A stretch of 64,000 nucleotides of DNA from Maricaulis salignorans. GTDB taxonomy: Bacteria > Pseudomonadota > Alphaproteobacteria > Caulobacterales > Maricaulaceae. This document shows, piece by piece, positions 36,882 to 46,575 of this stretch (positions are counted from its first letter, which is position 1; each line of letters starts with the position of its first letter). Position numbers and translations under genes: made by a program. The notes beneath the pieces are model-generated. The model did no database searches. It was not told the DNA's origin and saw only the letters and a program-made list of their open reading frames with translations. The stretch is taken from assembly GCF_900103475.1 (NCBI RefSeq), contig NZ_FNHG01000011.1:1-64000 (forward strand), read 5' to 3'.

Positions 36882-38363
36882 ATGACCACTGAGCTGATGA
36901 CATTCGATTCCGGCGTCCCGACGACGCTGGAGACCGCGCCCCACAATCTGGAGGCCGAACAAGCCTTCCTCGGTGCGCTGCTCTACGACAATGAGATCTT
37001 CCATCGCATCGCCGACTGGCTGAAGCCGGAACATTTCTACGACCCCGTCCATGGTCGTATTTTCGAGACCGCCTCCGATCTGATCGGCCGCGGCTCGCTG
37101 GCCGATGCGGTGGTCCTGAAAACCCATTTCGACCGCGATGACGGGCTGCGTGAAATCGGCGGCACCACCTACCTGGCCGTACTGATCGAGAGCGCCGCGA
37201 ATAATTCGGCAGCGACCGAATACGCGCGCATGATCTACGAGCTGGCCCTACGCCGCGATCTGATCCGCATCGGCGACGAGCTGTCCGCAACCGCGACCAC
37301 CGATGCCGAAACCCAGCCGCGCAAACTGATCGAGGCGGTCGAGCAACAACTCTTCAATCTCGCCGAGGCCGGCTCGACCTCACGCGGCTTTGTCAGTTTC
37401 AAACAGGCGCTGACCGAATCGGTCGAGACCGCCGCCGCGGCCTATGAGCGCGATGGCGGTCTGTCGGGAATTTCCTCGGGCCTCAAGGCGCTGGATGAAA
37501 AGCTCGGCGGCATGCACCCGTCCGACCTGATCATCCTCGCCGGACGTCCCTCGATGGGGAAAACCGCGCTGGCGACCAATATCGCTTTCGATGTGGCGCG
37601 AAACTACGAGTTCGAGGAACAGCCCGACGGCACCACCAAGACGACCAAGGGCGGCGTTGTCGGCTTTTTCTCGCTGGAAATGTCGGCCGAACAGCTCGCC
37701 ATGCGTCTGATCGCCGATTACACCGGCATCCCCGGCTATATGATCCGCCAGGGCACGATCGACGCGACCCAGTATGAAGAGATCCGCGACGCGGTGCTCG
37801 AGATCCAGTCGCTGCCGCTCTATATCGACGACACCGGTGGCCTGCCCATCGGCGCCCTCGCCGCCCGCGCGCGCCGCCTCAAGCGCACCCACGGGCTCGA
37901 TCTGATCATCGTCGATTACCTTCAGCTGGTCACTTCCTCACGCAACCGGCCGGGCGATAGCCGGGTGCAGGAAGTCTCCGAAGTGACGCAGAACCTCAAG
38001 GCCCTGGCCAAGGAACTGGAAGTTCCCGTCATCGCCCTGTCGCAGCTCTCGCGTAATGTCGAAAGCCGCGAAGACAAGAAGCCCCAGCTCTCCGACCTGC
38101 GTGAATCGGGTTCGATCGAGCAGGACGCCGATGTGGTGCTGTTCGTCTATCGCGAAGCCTATTACAAGGAACGCGAAAAGCCGCGCGAGGACACGCCTGA
38201 ATATCTCGCCTGGCAGGAAGAATTCCGCATTATTGAAAAACTGGCCGAAGTGGTCATCGGCAAGCAACGCCATGGTGCCATCGGTACGGCCAAACTCGCC
38301 TTTGACGGGGCCCGCACGAAGTTTAGCGATCTTGATGAACGATACGAAGACGGACCCGGCTGA
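36882..38363 (+). CDS. dnaB: Replicative DNA helicase DnaB
   Basis: 493 residues. The N-terminal domain opens with PHNLEAEQAFLGALLYDNE. The RecA-like domain has the Walker A GRPSMGKTALATN, VGFFSLEMSAEQLAMR, the Walker B-like LIIVDYLQLV, and the DLRESGSIEQDADVVLFVYR block. It unwinds DNA at the fork. It has its own start after the rplI terminator and overlaps alr by 29 bases. No intein is present. Confidence 0.98.
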   Translation: MTTELMTFDSGVPTTLETAPHNLEAEQAFLGALLYDNEIFHRIADWLKPEHFYDPVHGRIFETASDLIGRGSLADAVVLKTHFDRDDGLREIGGTTYLAVLIESAANNSAATEYARMIYELALRRDLIRIGDELSATATTDAETQPRKLIEAVEQQLFNLAEAGSTSRGFVSFKQALTESVETAAAAYERDGGLSGISSGLKALDEKLGGMHPSDLIILAGRPSMGKTALATNIAFDVARNYEFEEQPDGTTKTTKGGVVGFFSLEMSAEQLAMRLIADYTGIPGYMIRQGTIDATQYEEIRDAVLEIQSLPLYIDDTGGLPIGALAARARRLKRTHGLDLIIVDYLQLVTSSRNRPGDSRVQEVSEVTQNLKALAKELEVPVIALSQLSRNVESREDKKPQLSDLRESGSIEQDADVVLFVYREAYYKEREKPREDTPEYLAWQEEFRIIEKLAEVVIGKQRHGAIGTAKLAFDGARTKFSDLDERYEDGPG

Positions 38364-39459
38364 ACCCGCAGCTCAGCCTGCACCACGCCTGGTCATTGAT
38401 CTGGCTGCGATTCAGCGCAATTTCGCGGCCCTGCAGCGCCTCGCTCCAACGGCGCGGACCGGCGCGGTGGTCAAGGCCAATGCCTATGGGCTCGGCGCGT
38501 CACGTGTCATCCCCGCCCTCGCCGATGCCGGTTGCCGCACCTTCTATGTCGCCCATACCGCCGAAGGCCGTGAAGCCCGCGAAGCGCTGGACGGGCGCGA
38601 GGCCGAGATATTCGTCTTCAATGGTTTCTGGCCTTCCGAACTGGCCTCGCTACGCGAGGCGCGGCTCTTCCCGGTCATCAATGATCTGCACCAATTGCAC
38701 CATCTTCGCGACCTGGCGCCGGATCTGCCTTGCGCGATCCATTTCGATACCGGCATGAACCGGCTGGGCCTGGGTCCGAATGCGACGCAGAGCCTGCTCG
38801 ACAATCCCGACTGGCTGACCGGTCTCGATGTCCGCCAGATCATGAGCCATCTGGCCTGTTCCCACGAACCGGCCCACCCGCTCAATGCGCGCCAGTTGGA
38901 ACGCTTTGCTGCAGTCCGCGCGCATTTCCCCGATATCCCCGCCAGCTTTGCCAATTCCGGCGGTGCCATGCTCGATGCGCGCTATCATTTCGATGTCCTG
39001 CGGCCCGGCCTCGCACTCTATGGCGGCCACCCCGCCCAGGACTGCGACGATCCCTTTGTCCCCGCCGTGCGCGTCGAGGCACCGGTGCTGCAGGTGCGCA
39101 CGATCAGGGCCGGCGATTGCGCCGGCTATGGCGCCATTTTCACGGCAACGCGCGAAATGCGCATCGCCACCGTCGCCACCGGCTATGCCGACGGGCTGCT
39201 GCGGGCCTGCGGCGATGGCGGGTTCGGCCGCATTGGCGGGATGAAAGTGCCCATTATCGGGCGCATCTCGATGGATCTGACCACGCTCGATCTTAGTGAT
39301 GTCACAGCGCCGGTCGCACCGGGCGACTGGGTCAGCTTTCTCGGCGATGATCTCGAACCAATGGCCGCGGCGGCCCACACCATCACCTATGAATTCCTCG
39401 TCCGGCTCGGCCTGCGCTTCCGGCGCGTCTATCTGCCGGGCACAGCCACCGCGCAGTGA
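38335..39459 (+). CDS. alr: Alanine racemase
   Basis: 374 residues from ATG 38335, inside the last codons of dnaB. The PLP-binding lysine is in GAVVKANAYGLGA and the second catalytic base, a tyrosine, in GDCAGYGAIF. It supplies D-alanine for peptidoglycan. The first 17 or so residues are Pro/Ala-rich and poorly conserved, so a later start is possible. The dnaB-alr-radA order is common in alphaproteobacteria. Confidence 0.95.
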   Translation: MNDTKTDPAEPAAQPAPRLVIDLAAIQRNFAALQRLAPTARTGAVVKANAYGLGASRVIPALADAGCRTFYVAHTAEGREAREALDGREAEIFVFNGFWPSELASLREARLFPVINDLHQLHHLRDLAPDLPCAIHFDTGMNRLGLGPNATQSLLDNPDWLTGLDVRQIMSHLACSHEPAHPLNARQLERFAAVRAHFPDIPASFANSGGAMLDARYHFDVLRPGLALYGGHPAQDCDDPFVPAVRVEAPVLQVRTIRAGDCAGYGAIFTATREMRIATVATGYADGLLRACGDGGFGRIGGMKVPIIGRISMDLTTLDLSDVTAPVAPGDWVSFLGDDLEPMAAAAHTITYEFLVRLGLRFRRVYLPGTATAQ

Positions 39460-39519
39460 GCTTGCGGCGGCGCGGAACAGAGTGTGAACTAGACGCCTAG
39501 CCACAGAAGACGATTCGCC

Positions 39520-40896
39520 ATGGCCCGTGCTGAAAACATCTATGTCTGCCAGAGCTGCGGCGCCTCCCAGAGCAAATGGGCCGGGCGCTGCGATGCCTGC
39601 GGCAGCTGGAATACGCTGGTCGAGGAAACCCCGGCGGCACCGCTGGGCACCCAGGCCACGACCGCAAAACGCCGCGGCAAGGGCAATACACTCGACCTGG
39701 TCGATCTCGGTGCCGATACGCCCGAAGCGCCGCGGCTGAAATCGGGCATTCCCGAGCTCGACCGTGTTTGCGGCGGCGGGCTGGTGCGCGGTTCGGCGAT
39801 ACTGGTCGGCGGCGATCCGGGGATCGGCAAATCCACCCTGCTGCTGCAACTCGTCGCCCTGATGGCCCGCGCCGATGCCCGCGCGATCTATGTTTCCGGC
39901 GAGGAGGCCGTTGCCCAGGTCCGCTTGCGCGCGCGGCGGCTCGGGCTGGCCGATGCGCCGGTCTCGCTGGCGGCGGAAACCTCGCTCAATAATATTCTCG
40001 ACGGGCTGAAGGCGGAAAAACCCGACATTGTCGTCATCGATTCGATCCAGACCATGTGGAGCGACCAACTCGCCGCTGCACCGGGCACGGTCGCCCAGGT
40101 GCGTGCCTGTTCACAGGAATTGGTGCGTTTTGCCAAACAGCGCAATTGCATCGTCATCCTGGTCGGCCATGTCACCAAGGACGGCCAGATCGCCGGTCCG
40201 CGGGTGATCGAGCACATGGTCGATGCCGTGCTGTATTTCGAAGGCGAGCGCTCGCATCAATTCCGCATCCTGCGCGCCGTGAAGAACCGTTTCGGCCCGA
40301 CCGACGAGATCGGCGTGTTTGAAATGGGTGATGCCGGACTGGGCGAAGTGGCCAATCCCTCTGCCCTCTTCCTCGATGGACGCGGCGAATCGACCTCTGG
40401 AGCCGCTGTATTTGCCGGCATGGAAGGCACACGGCCCGTCCTGAGCGAAATCCAGGCCCTGGTCGCCCCGGCAGCGTTTGGCACACCACGCCGTGCTGTG
40501 GTGGGCTGGGATAGTGGCCGGCTGGCCATGGTACTCGCCGTACTGGAAGCGCGCTGCGGTGTGGATTTTTCCAATCGCGATATTTTTCTCAATGTCGCCG
40601 GCGGTCTGAAGATCGCCGAACCCGCGGCCGACCTCGCCGTCGCGGCCGCCATTGTCTCATCGGCGCTGGATGTTGCCCTGCCCTCGGACGGCGTTGTTTA
40701 CGGAGAAATCAGTCTTTCCGGCGATGTTCGCCCCGTCGGTCGGAGTGATTCACGCCTCAAGGAAGCCGCCAAGCTGGGCTTCACACGCGCCATTGCCCCG
40801 AAAGCCTCGGCTGATGATACCGCGCCGGTACGTGTGCTGGGCGTGGCCACGGCGCTCGAACTGGTGCAAACTCTGCAGGCGATGGCAGGCGAATAG
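39520..40896 (+). CDS. radA: DNA repair / branch-migration protein RadA
   Basis: 458 residues. An N-terminal four-cysteine zinc finger (CQSCGASQ ... CDACG, residues 9-29) is followed by a RecA-like ATPase with Walker A GGDPGIGKSTLLLQ, the RadA-specific KNRFGPTDEIG motif and a C-terminal Lon-protease-like domain. It promotes branch migration during recombination. cvpA follows after 11 bases. Confidence 0.97.
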   Translation: MARAENIYVCQSCGASQSKWAGRCDACGSWNTLVEETPAAPLGTQATTAKRRGKGNTLDLVDLGADTPEAPRLKSGIPELDRVCGGGLVRGSAILVGGDPGIGKSTLLLQLVALMARADARAIYVSGEEAVAQVRLRARRLGLADAPVSLAAETSLNNILDGLKAEKPDIVVIDSIQTMWSDQLAAAPGTVAQVRACSQELVRFAKQRNCIVILVGHVTKDGQIAGPRVIEHMVDAVLYFEGERSHQFRILRAVKNRFGPTDEIGVFEMGDAGLGEVANPSALFLDGRGESTSGAAVFAGMEGTRPVLSEIQALVAPAAFGTPRRAVVGWDSGRLAMVLAVLEARCGVDFSNRDIFLNVAGGLKIAEPAADLAVAAAIVSSALDVALPSDGVVYGEISLSGDVRPVGRSDSRLKEAAKLGFTRAIAPKASADDTAPVRVLGVATALELVQTLQAMAGE

Positions 40897-40907
40897 GAAA
40901 GACGCCG

Positions 40908-41564
40908 ATGGACGGCTCCCTGAGTGCATTCGATGGAATAGGACTGACAATCCTTCTGGTCTCCGGCCTGCTGGCCCTGGTGCGCGGTTTTGTCCGCGAA
41001 GCCCTGTCGGTGACTGCCTTTGTCGCCGCCTCGCTGGCGACACTCTGGGCCCTGCCTGCCTTTCTCGGTCCGGCACGGGAATTGATCGATCCCGATTGGC
41101 TGGCGCCGCTGGCGATCGGCGCGGTCATCTTCCTGCTGGTCTATCTGTCGATCACCTTCGTGACCTCCTCGCTGTCGAACGGCCTGGCCAAGGGTGATGA
41201 CGTCAATGTCGTCGACCGGACGCTGGGCTTCGCCTTCGGCGTGGTGCGCGGCCTGGTCTTGCTGGCCCTCGGCGTCATCTTCATGGCGGCGACCCTGGGC
41301 ATAGACGGGCAACCGCCGCGCGCCGTCACCGAATCGCGGATCTATCCGCTCGTGAAGGCTGCCGCAGACGCGCTGCAGACATTGGCGCCGTCGACCTCGC
41401 GAATTGCCGGCACCGACCTACTGCCCGAGGCCAGCCCGGGCGCTGCCCGCGACCCGATTGCAGAAACTATAAGAAATGATGCGACCTCCTATGGCAGCCG
41501 CGACAGAAACCGACTAGATGAGCTGATCGGTTCGACCACGGATGACCAGGATGACGATGGATGA
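40908..41564 (+). CDS. cvpA: CvpA-family membrane protein
   Basis: 218 residues. About four hydrophobic segments lie in the first 135 residues, including FDGIGLTILLVSGLLALVRG and FLLVYLSITFVTSSL. The rest is a hydrophilic tail rich in Asp and Ser. CvpA was first linked to colicin V production and has been tied to envelope stress in other species. It lies immediately before purF, the usual place, and its TGA overlaps the purF ATG. Confidence 0.9.
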   Translation: MDGSLSAFDGIGLTILLVSGLLALVRGFVREALSVTAFVAASLATLWALPAFLGPARELIDPDWLAPLAIGAVIFLLVYLSITFVTSSLSNGLAKGDDVNVVDRTLGFAFGVVRGLVLLALGVIFMAATLGIDGQPPRAVTESRIYPLVKAAADALQTLAPSTSRIAGTDLLPEASPGAARDPIAETIRNDATSYGSRDRNRLDELIGSTTDDQDDDG

Positions 41565-43042
41565 GCGATAAGCACGCACTTCCCGCCACGCTGACTTACG
41601 ATCCCGTCACGGATCGCCCCCAGGAAGAGTGCGGCGTTTTCGCCGTTTACGGGTCAGAAGATGCCGGTGTTCTCACCGCGCTCGGCCTGCACGCACTCCA
41701 GCATCGGGGACAGGAAGCCTGCGGCATCGCGACCCATGACGGGTCGCGTTTCCATGTCGAACGCTATCTCGGCCTGGTCGGCGAGAACTTCACATCAGCC
41801 GACATGCCCCAACGCCTGCCCGGCAATGTCGCAATCGGCCATGTGCGCTATTCGACCCAGGGCGCCTCGGTGCTGCGCAATGTGCAGCCGCTCTATTCCG
41901 ACGTCCGCGGCGGTGGCATCGCGCTGGCCCATAATGGCCATATCACCAATGCCCGGGTGCTGCGCGAGGAGCTCGTCTCCAATGGCGCCATCTTCCAGTC
42001 GACCAGCGATTCGGAAGTCGTGCTCCATCTCGCCGCCCTGTCGCGCAAGTCCAAGCTCACCAATCGCCTGTCGCATGCCCTCAAGCAGATCGAGGGCGCC
42101 TTTGCCTTCGTGGTGCTGGTCAATGACCGCCTGATCGCTGCCCGCGACCCGCATGGCATCCGGCCGCTGGTGATGGGTCAATTGGGCGATGCGGTCGTCT
42201 TCGCTTCGGAAACGACAGCGCTCGACATGGTCGGCGCCACCTATACCCGCGATGTCGAACCGGGCGAGGCGATCATCCTGTCCGATGGCGAAATGCGCAG
42301 CGAACGTTTCTCGCCCGCGCGCGCCGCACGGCCCTGCGCCTTCGAATTCATCTATTTTGCCCGGCCGGACTCCAATATCGGTGGCCGCAGCGTCTATGAA
42401 GCCCGCAAGGAAATGGGCCGCCAGCTGGCCCGCGAAATGCCGGTCGATGTCGATGTCATCATTCCCGTGCCCGATAGCGGCGTGCCGGCCGCGCTGGGCT
42501 ATTCGGAAGCCAGCGGCATCCCCTTCGAACTGGGCATTATCCGCAGCCACTTCGTCGGCCGCACCTTCATCCAGCCCAATCAGGACCGCCGCGACATGTC
42601 GGTGCGGCTCAAGCACTCGGCCAATGCCGCCGCCGTTCGCGGCAAGCGCGTCCTGCTGATTGATGATTCCATCGTCCGCGGCACCACCTCGCTGAAAATC
42701 GTGCGCCTGATGCGCGAGGCCGGCGCCACGGAAGTCCACTTCCGCTCGGCCTGTCCGCCGATCAAGTTTCCCGACTTCTACGGTATTGATATGGCCGGCC
42801 AGAAGGAATTGATCGCGGCGAATATGGATGTCGAGCAGATGGCGGCCAAGCTCGAGGCCGACAGCCTCGCCTTCCTCACCGTCGACGGCATGTACCAGGC
42901 GATTACCGGCGGGCCACGCAATGACCGCGCGCCGCAGCTTTCAGATCACTATTTCACCGGCGAATATCCGACGCGTCTGATGGATCATGACCGGTCGCTG
43001 TCGGCGAAAGAATTCCAACTCTCCCTATTGGTGGATGCATGA
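41561..43042 (+). CDS. purF: Amidophosphoribosyltransferase
   Basis: 493 residues. It carries out the first step of purine synthesis. A propeptide of about 23 residues precedes the likely nucleophile in PQEECGVFAVYG (Cys24). The PRPP-binding loop is LLIDDSIVRGTTS. In the Fe-S type enzymes a cysteine-rich stretch precedes FTGxYPT; here it reads QLSDHYFTGEYPT without cysteines, so no Fe-S cluster is expected, as in related alphaproteobacteria. An SDR gene overlaps its stop. Confidence 0.97.
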   Translation: MSDKHALPATLTYDPVTDRPQEECGVFAVYGSEDAGVLTALGLHALQHRGQEACGIATHDGSRFHVERYLGLVGENFTSADMPQRLPGNVAIGHVRYSTQGASVLRNVQPLYSDVRGGGIALAHNGHITNARVLREELVSNGAIFQSTSDSEVVLHLAALSRKSKLTNRLSHALKQIEGAFAFVVLVNDRLIAARDPHGIRPLVMGQLGDAVVFASETTALDMVGATYTRDVEPGEAIILSDGEMRSERFSPARAARPCAFEFIYFARPDSNIGGRSVYEARKEMGRQLAREMPVDVDVIIPVPDSGVPAALGYSEASGIPFELGIIRSHFVGRTFIQPNQDRRDMSVRLKHSANAAAVRGKRVLLIDDSIVRGTTSLKIVRLMREAGATEVHFRSACPPIKFPDFYGIDMAGQKELIAANMDVEQMAAKLEADSLAFLTVDGMYQAITGGPRNDRAPQLSDHYFTGEYPTRLMDHDRSLSAKEFQLSLLVDA

Positions 43043-43749
43043 CCGCAATTGATTTGACCGGCCGCGTCGCCCTGGTGACCGGTGCCTCGCGTGGCATTGG
43101 CCGCGCCATGGCGCTCGAACTCGGCAAGGCTGGCGCCCATGTGATCGCCACAGCCCGTACCACCGGTGCCCTGGAAGAGGTCGATGACCTGATCCGCGCT
43201 GCGGGCGGTTCCTCGACCCTGGTCCCGCTCGACCTGATGTCGAGCGACGGGATCGAGCAACTCGGCGCCATCGTCGAAGAGCGTTGGGGCAAGCTCGACA
43301 TTCTGTTGGCCAATGCCGGCCAGCTCGGCGTCCTGACGCCGGCCGCACAGATCAAGGCGAAGACCTGGAATGAGGTGATTGGCGTCAATCTGCTGGCGCC
43401 GGCGCGGATGATCCGCGCCTTCGAAGCCCTGCTCCTGAAATCGGATACCGGTGGACGCGCCGTTTTCATTTCATCGGGTGCGGCGACTTCACGGCGCGCC
43501 TTCTGGGCGCCCTATGCGGCCAGCAAGGCCGGGCTCGACGCCCTGGTCCAGTCCTGGGCTGATGAGCACAATAATAATCCGCTGCGGATCAATCTGGTCT
43601 ATCCCGGCGCCGTGCGCACGGTGATGCGCGCCAAGGCTTTCCCGGGCGAAGACGCCAATTCACTGCCGGAACCGGCCACCCTGTGGCCATTGATCGCCGA
43701 GCTGGTCTCGGACGATTGCCAGCGTCACCGCGAAATCGTCAAAGCCTGA
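43039..43749 (+). CDS. Short-chain dehydrogenase/reductase (SDR)
   Basis: 236 residues. A glycine-rich NAD(P)-binding motif, VTGASRGIGRAMALEL, is followed by NAG at about residue 90 and a catalytic SSGAATSRRAFWAPYAASKAG block with intact YxxxK. It is coupled to purF by ATGA overlap. The substrate is unknown; location after purF is shared by related genomes but does not prove a role in purine metabolism. Confidence 0.9.
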   Translation: MTAIDLTGRVALVTGASRGIGRAMALELGKAGAHVIATARTTGALEEVDDLIRAAGGSSTLVPLDLMSSDGIEQLGAIVEERWGKLDILLANAGQLGVLTPAAQIKAKTWNEVIGVNLLAPARMIRAFEALLLKSDTGGRAVFISSGAATSRRAFWAPYAASKAGLDALVQSWADEHNNNPLRINLVYPGAVRTVMRAKAFPGEDANSLPEPATLWPLIAELVSDDCQRHREIVKA

Positions 43750-43753
43750 GGCT

Positions 43754-43776
43754 GGCCCGGGCCAAGGCCCGGGCGC
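43754..43776. terminator. GC-rich hairpin between convergent SDR and der genes
   Basis: GCCCGGGCC (43755-43763) and GGCCCGGGC (43766-43774) form a strong stem with almost no loop and no T-run. It may act as a weak two-way terminator or transcript-end stabiliser. Confidence 0.4.
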
Positions 43777-43798
43777 CCAGTCTGACGTGTCGTCGGCG

Positions 43799-45196
43799 CT
43801 AGCGCTTCTTCGGGCCCGGCCCGCTGCCGCCGCGCTCATTGCCCGGCTCACTATCGACATAGGGATTCTTGCCGGCCTTGACGATCAGACGGATCGGCAC
43901 GCCGGGAAGATCAAATGCCGTACGCAAACCGTTGATCAGATAGCGTTTATAACTATCAGGCAGGTCGGCGGCGCGCGAACACATCAGCACGAAGGTCGGC
44001 GGGCGTGATTTGGTCTGGGTGAGATAGCGCGGCTTGATCCGGCGTCCATTGACGGCCGGCGGCGGATGCCGCTCGATCATCTCATGCAGCCAGTCATTGA
44101 GATCGCGGGTCTTCACCTTGGCGTCCCAATTTCGGTGCAGGATCGACAGGGTCGGCATGATCTTGTCGAGGCCCTTGTTTTTCAGGGCCGAGATCGGCAG
44201 GAGCGGCGCGCCGGACATTTGCGGCAGAAGCCGGTCAAATTCCTCGCGCACTTCCTTGAGATAGGCTTCGCGATCCGGCACGAGGTCGAACTTCGAAATC
44301 GCCACTGCGACGGCCCGGCCTTCGGAGAAGGCCATGTCGGCGAGCTGGAGGTCCTGCTTCTCCAGGGGATGGCTGGCATCCATCAGCAAGAGCACGACTT
44401 CGGAGAATTTGATCGCGCGCAGCGTATCGGCGACGCTCATCCGCTCGAGCCGGTCAGAGACCTTGCCCTTCTTGCGCAGACCGGCCGTGTCGTGCAGGCG
44501 CACCCTGCGCCCGTCCCACAACCAGTCGACAGCGATCGCGTCACGCGTGATGCCCGCCTCGGGACCGGTGATCAGGCGTTGTTCGCCGATCAGGCAATTG
44601 ATCAGGGTCGACTTGCCCGCATTGGGCCGGCCAATGACCGCAATGCGCAGGGGCGGCGAATCCGGACGCGCCTTCGAACTTTTTTGCGGCTGCTGGCCGA
44701 TCGCATCAATGAGCGCCTGATAGAGTTCGCTCATACCCTCGCCATGGGCCGCAGAGATCGCAACCGGTTCACCCAGGCCAAGACTGTAGGCATCGAGCAG
44801 GCCCGATTGCCCGGCCCGGCCTTCGGCCTTGTTGGCCAGCAGAATGACGGGTTTACCGGCCTTGCGCATGACTTCGGCAAAGGTCTGGTCGAGCGGCATG
44901 ATGCCGGCCCGCGCGTCGATCAGCAGCAGACAGATATCCGCATCCTTGATCGCGATCTCGGTCTGGGCGCGCATTTCCGCCTCCAGACCTTCCTTTTTCT
45001 CGTCGTCATAGCCGGCGGTGTCGATCAGGCGCAGATCCATATCGCCCAGACGGCCCACGGCTTCGCGTCGGTCGCGCGTCACGCCCGGCCGGTCATCGAC
45101 AATCGCCAGCGGCTTGCCCGCCAGGCGATTGAACAGCGTCGATTTTCCCACATTGGGCCGTCCGACGACGGCGATGCGGGGTATAAAATCAGTCAT
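43799..45196 (-). CDS. der: Ribosome-assembly GTPase Der (EngA)
   Basis: 465 residues with two tandem GTPase domains, unique to Der. G1 motifs are VVGRPNVGKSTLFNRL and VIGRPNAGKSTLINCL. G3 motifs are DTAGYDD and DTAGLRKKGK. The C-terminal KH-like domain ends in a Lys/Arg/Gly-rich tail (GGSGPGPKKR). It is needed for 50S assembly. bamB lies 11 bases upstream, so the two are probably co-transcribed. Confidence 0.97.
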   Translation of the reverse strand: MTDFIPRIAVVGRPNVGKSTLFNRLAGKPLAIVDDRPGVTRDRREAVGRLGDMDLRLIDTAGYDDEKKEGLEAEMRAQTEIAIKDADICLLLIDARAGIMPLDQTFAEVMRKAGKPVILLANKAEGRAGQSGLLDAYSLGLGEPVAISAAHGEGMSELYQALIDAIGQQPQKSSKARPDSPPLRIAVIGRPNAGKSTLINCLIGEQRLITGPEAGITRDAIAVDWLWDGRRVRLHDTAGLRKKGKVSDRLERMSVADTLRAIKFSEVVLLLMDASHPLEKQDLQLADMAFSEGRAVAVAISKFDLVPDREAYLKEVREEFDRLLPQMSGAPLLPISALKNKGLDKIMPTLSILHRNWDAKVKTRDLNDWLHEMIERHPPPAVNGRRIKPRYLTQTKSRPPTFVLMCSRAADLPDSYKRYLINGLRTAFDLPGVPIRLIVKAGKNPYVDSEPGNERGGSGPGPKKR

Positions 45197-45207
45197 GGAT
45201 TTTTGGC

Positions 45208-46575
45208 CTATCGAAGCGCGAGCAGGCGCGCCTCATCGGTAACCACATAAACAGTCTCGTTGGCAATCACCGGTGCCACAAAGACCGTGGCGCCCAACGA
45301 GAACTGACGGATGATTTCGCCGTCATATGCATTGACCAAAACACCATCGCCGCTGCTCGAGGCCAGGAAAACCCGGCCGCCAGCGAGAACAGGACCAGCC
45401 CAGGCAATACGGTTCTTGCGCCGGTTCGGATTCTCGAACAAATCGAGCTGGGTGATCCAGTGGACCACGCCGGTATTGCGGTTGAGGCAAACCAGTTCGG
45501 CTTCGCTGGTGGTGACGTAGAGGAAATCCCCGGCGACCCACGGCGTGTGGAGACCACCGGCCGGCTGTGTCCATATCCGCTCGCCTGTGCGCAATTCAAT
45601 CGCCACCAGCGTGCCTGAATGGCTCATCGCATACACGGTGCCGTCCAGGATGACCGGGCTACCGGCAACATCATTGATTTCCGACATGGCCGTCAGGCCC
45701 GCGCCGCGCGTGAGACTGTCGGACCAGACCGGATTGCCGTTCTGCACCCGCAGCGCCACCAGCTCGCCGGAGGCAAACGGGGCCACGACGATATCGCCCA
45801 GCACAGCGGGGCTCGGCCCGGTCAGCAGACGCGCCGTCTCGACGATGCCCTGATAGGTCCACAGGACCGATCCGGTCGCGGCGTCCAGCGCCAGCAATTC
45901 ATTGTCATCACTGGTGACGAAAACGCGGCCATCGGCGACGGTTGGGGCGCCATGGAAGGGGACGAGCGTTTCGGTGCGCCAGACTTCAGCGCCCGTGGCC
46001 GCGTCAAGCGCGACGAAAAAATTAAATCCGGAATGAGCGTAGATACGCCCTGAATCATGGGCCAGCCCGGAACCGAAGGACATGCGGTCATAGCGGTTGG
46101 GAACGTCCAGACGCACGGACCAGACTTCCTGCCCGGACTCAGCATCAAGCGCAGAAATCTGCCCGGTCGCATCGCCTGCAAAGATATGGCCGTCAGCGAT
46201 AACAGGCCGCGCATTGAGCCGGCGGTCATTATTGGAGCCCTGACCAACAGACTGGCGCCAGGCGACGGCAAGATCGCCACTGGCCTGGGTGTGTTGCAGC
46301 GCGTGCGTCGGATAGCCGCCCGGCTGCGGCCAGACCGTATTGACATAGGCCGGCGGCAAGGTGACGGCCGGGATGTCCGCATCAGCGCTGATTTGCAGCG
46401 TCTGCTCGAAACTGAGGATCGAGACACGCCCGTCGGTTGGCGCCGTATCGCTATCTTCATCGCCATTCGACAGAAAGTCGAAGGCGTTCATCGGATTGGG
46501 CACCGATGAACAGGCCGCCAATGGGGCCAGCATGAGGGCCAGAACGGCCGTACGAAAACGCTTTACATCAATCAT
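45208..46575 (-). CDS. bamB: Outer-membrane assembly lipoprotein BamB
   Basis: 455 residues from ATG 46575. A lipobox (LAPLAAC) follows the signal peptide. Repeated PQQ-like blades contain motifs such as GHIFAGDATGQISALDAESG, GRVFVTSDDNELLALDAATG and GTVYAMSHSGTLVAIEL. It forms a beta-propeller that helps BamA fold outer-membrane proteins. Its start overlaps the stop of the YfgM-like gene by 8 bases. The bamB-der order is widely conserved. Confidence 0.95.
   Translation of the reverse strand: MIDVKRFRTAVLALMLAPLAACSSVPNPMNAFDFLSNGDEDSDTAPTDGRVSILSFEQTLQISADADIPAVTLPPAYVNTVWPQPGGYPTHALQHTQASGDLAVAWRQSVGQGSNNDRRLNARPVIADGHIFAGDATGQISALDAESGQEVWSVRLDVPNRYDRMSFGSGLAHDSGRIYAHSGFNFFVALDAATGAEVWRTETLVPFHGAPTVADGRVFVTSDDNELLALDAATGSVLWTYQGIVETARLLTGPSPAVLGDIVVAPFASGELVALRVQNGNPVWSDSLTRGAGLTAMSEINDVAGSPVILDGTVYAMSHSGTLVAIELRTGERIWTQPAGGLHTPWVAGDFLYVTTSEAELVCLNRNTGVVHWITQLDLFENPNRRKNRIAWAGPVLAGGRVFLASSSGDGVLVNAYDGEIIRQFSLGATVFVAPVIANETVYVVTDEARLLALR

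Noticed and set aside
38335-38363. The 29-base dnaB/alr overlap as a sign of a gene fusion
   Set aside because: The frames differ, both proteins are complete, and the first residues of Alr are poorly conserved, so a slightly later start would remove most of the overlap.
41561-43042. Loss of Fe-S cysteines in PurF
   Set aside because: The SDHYFTG form without cysteines is typical of related alphaproteobacteria, so it is not novel.
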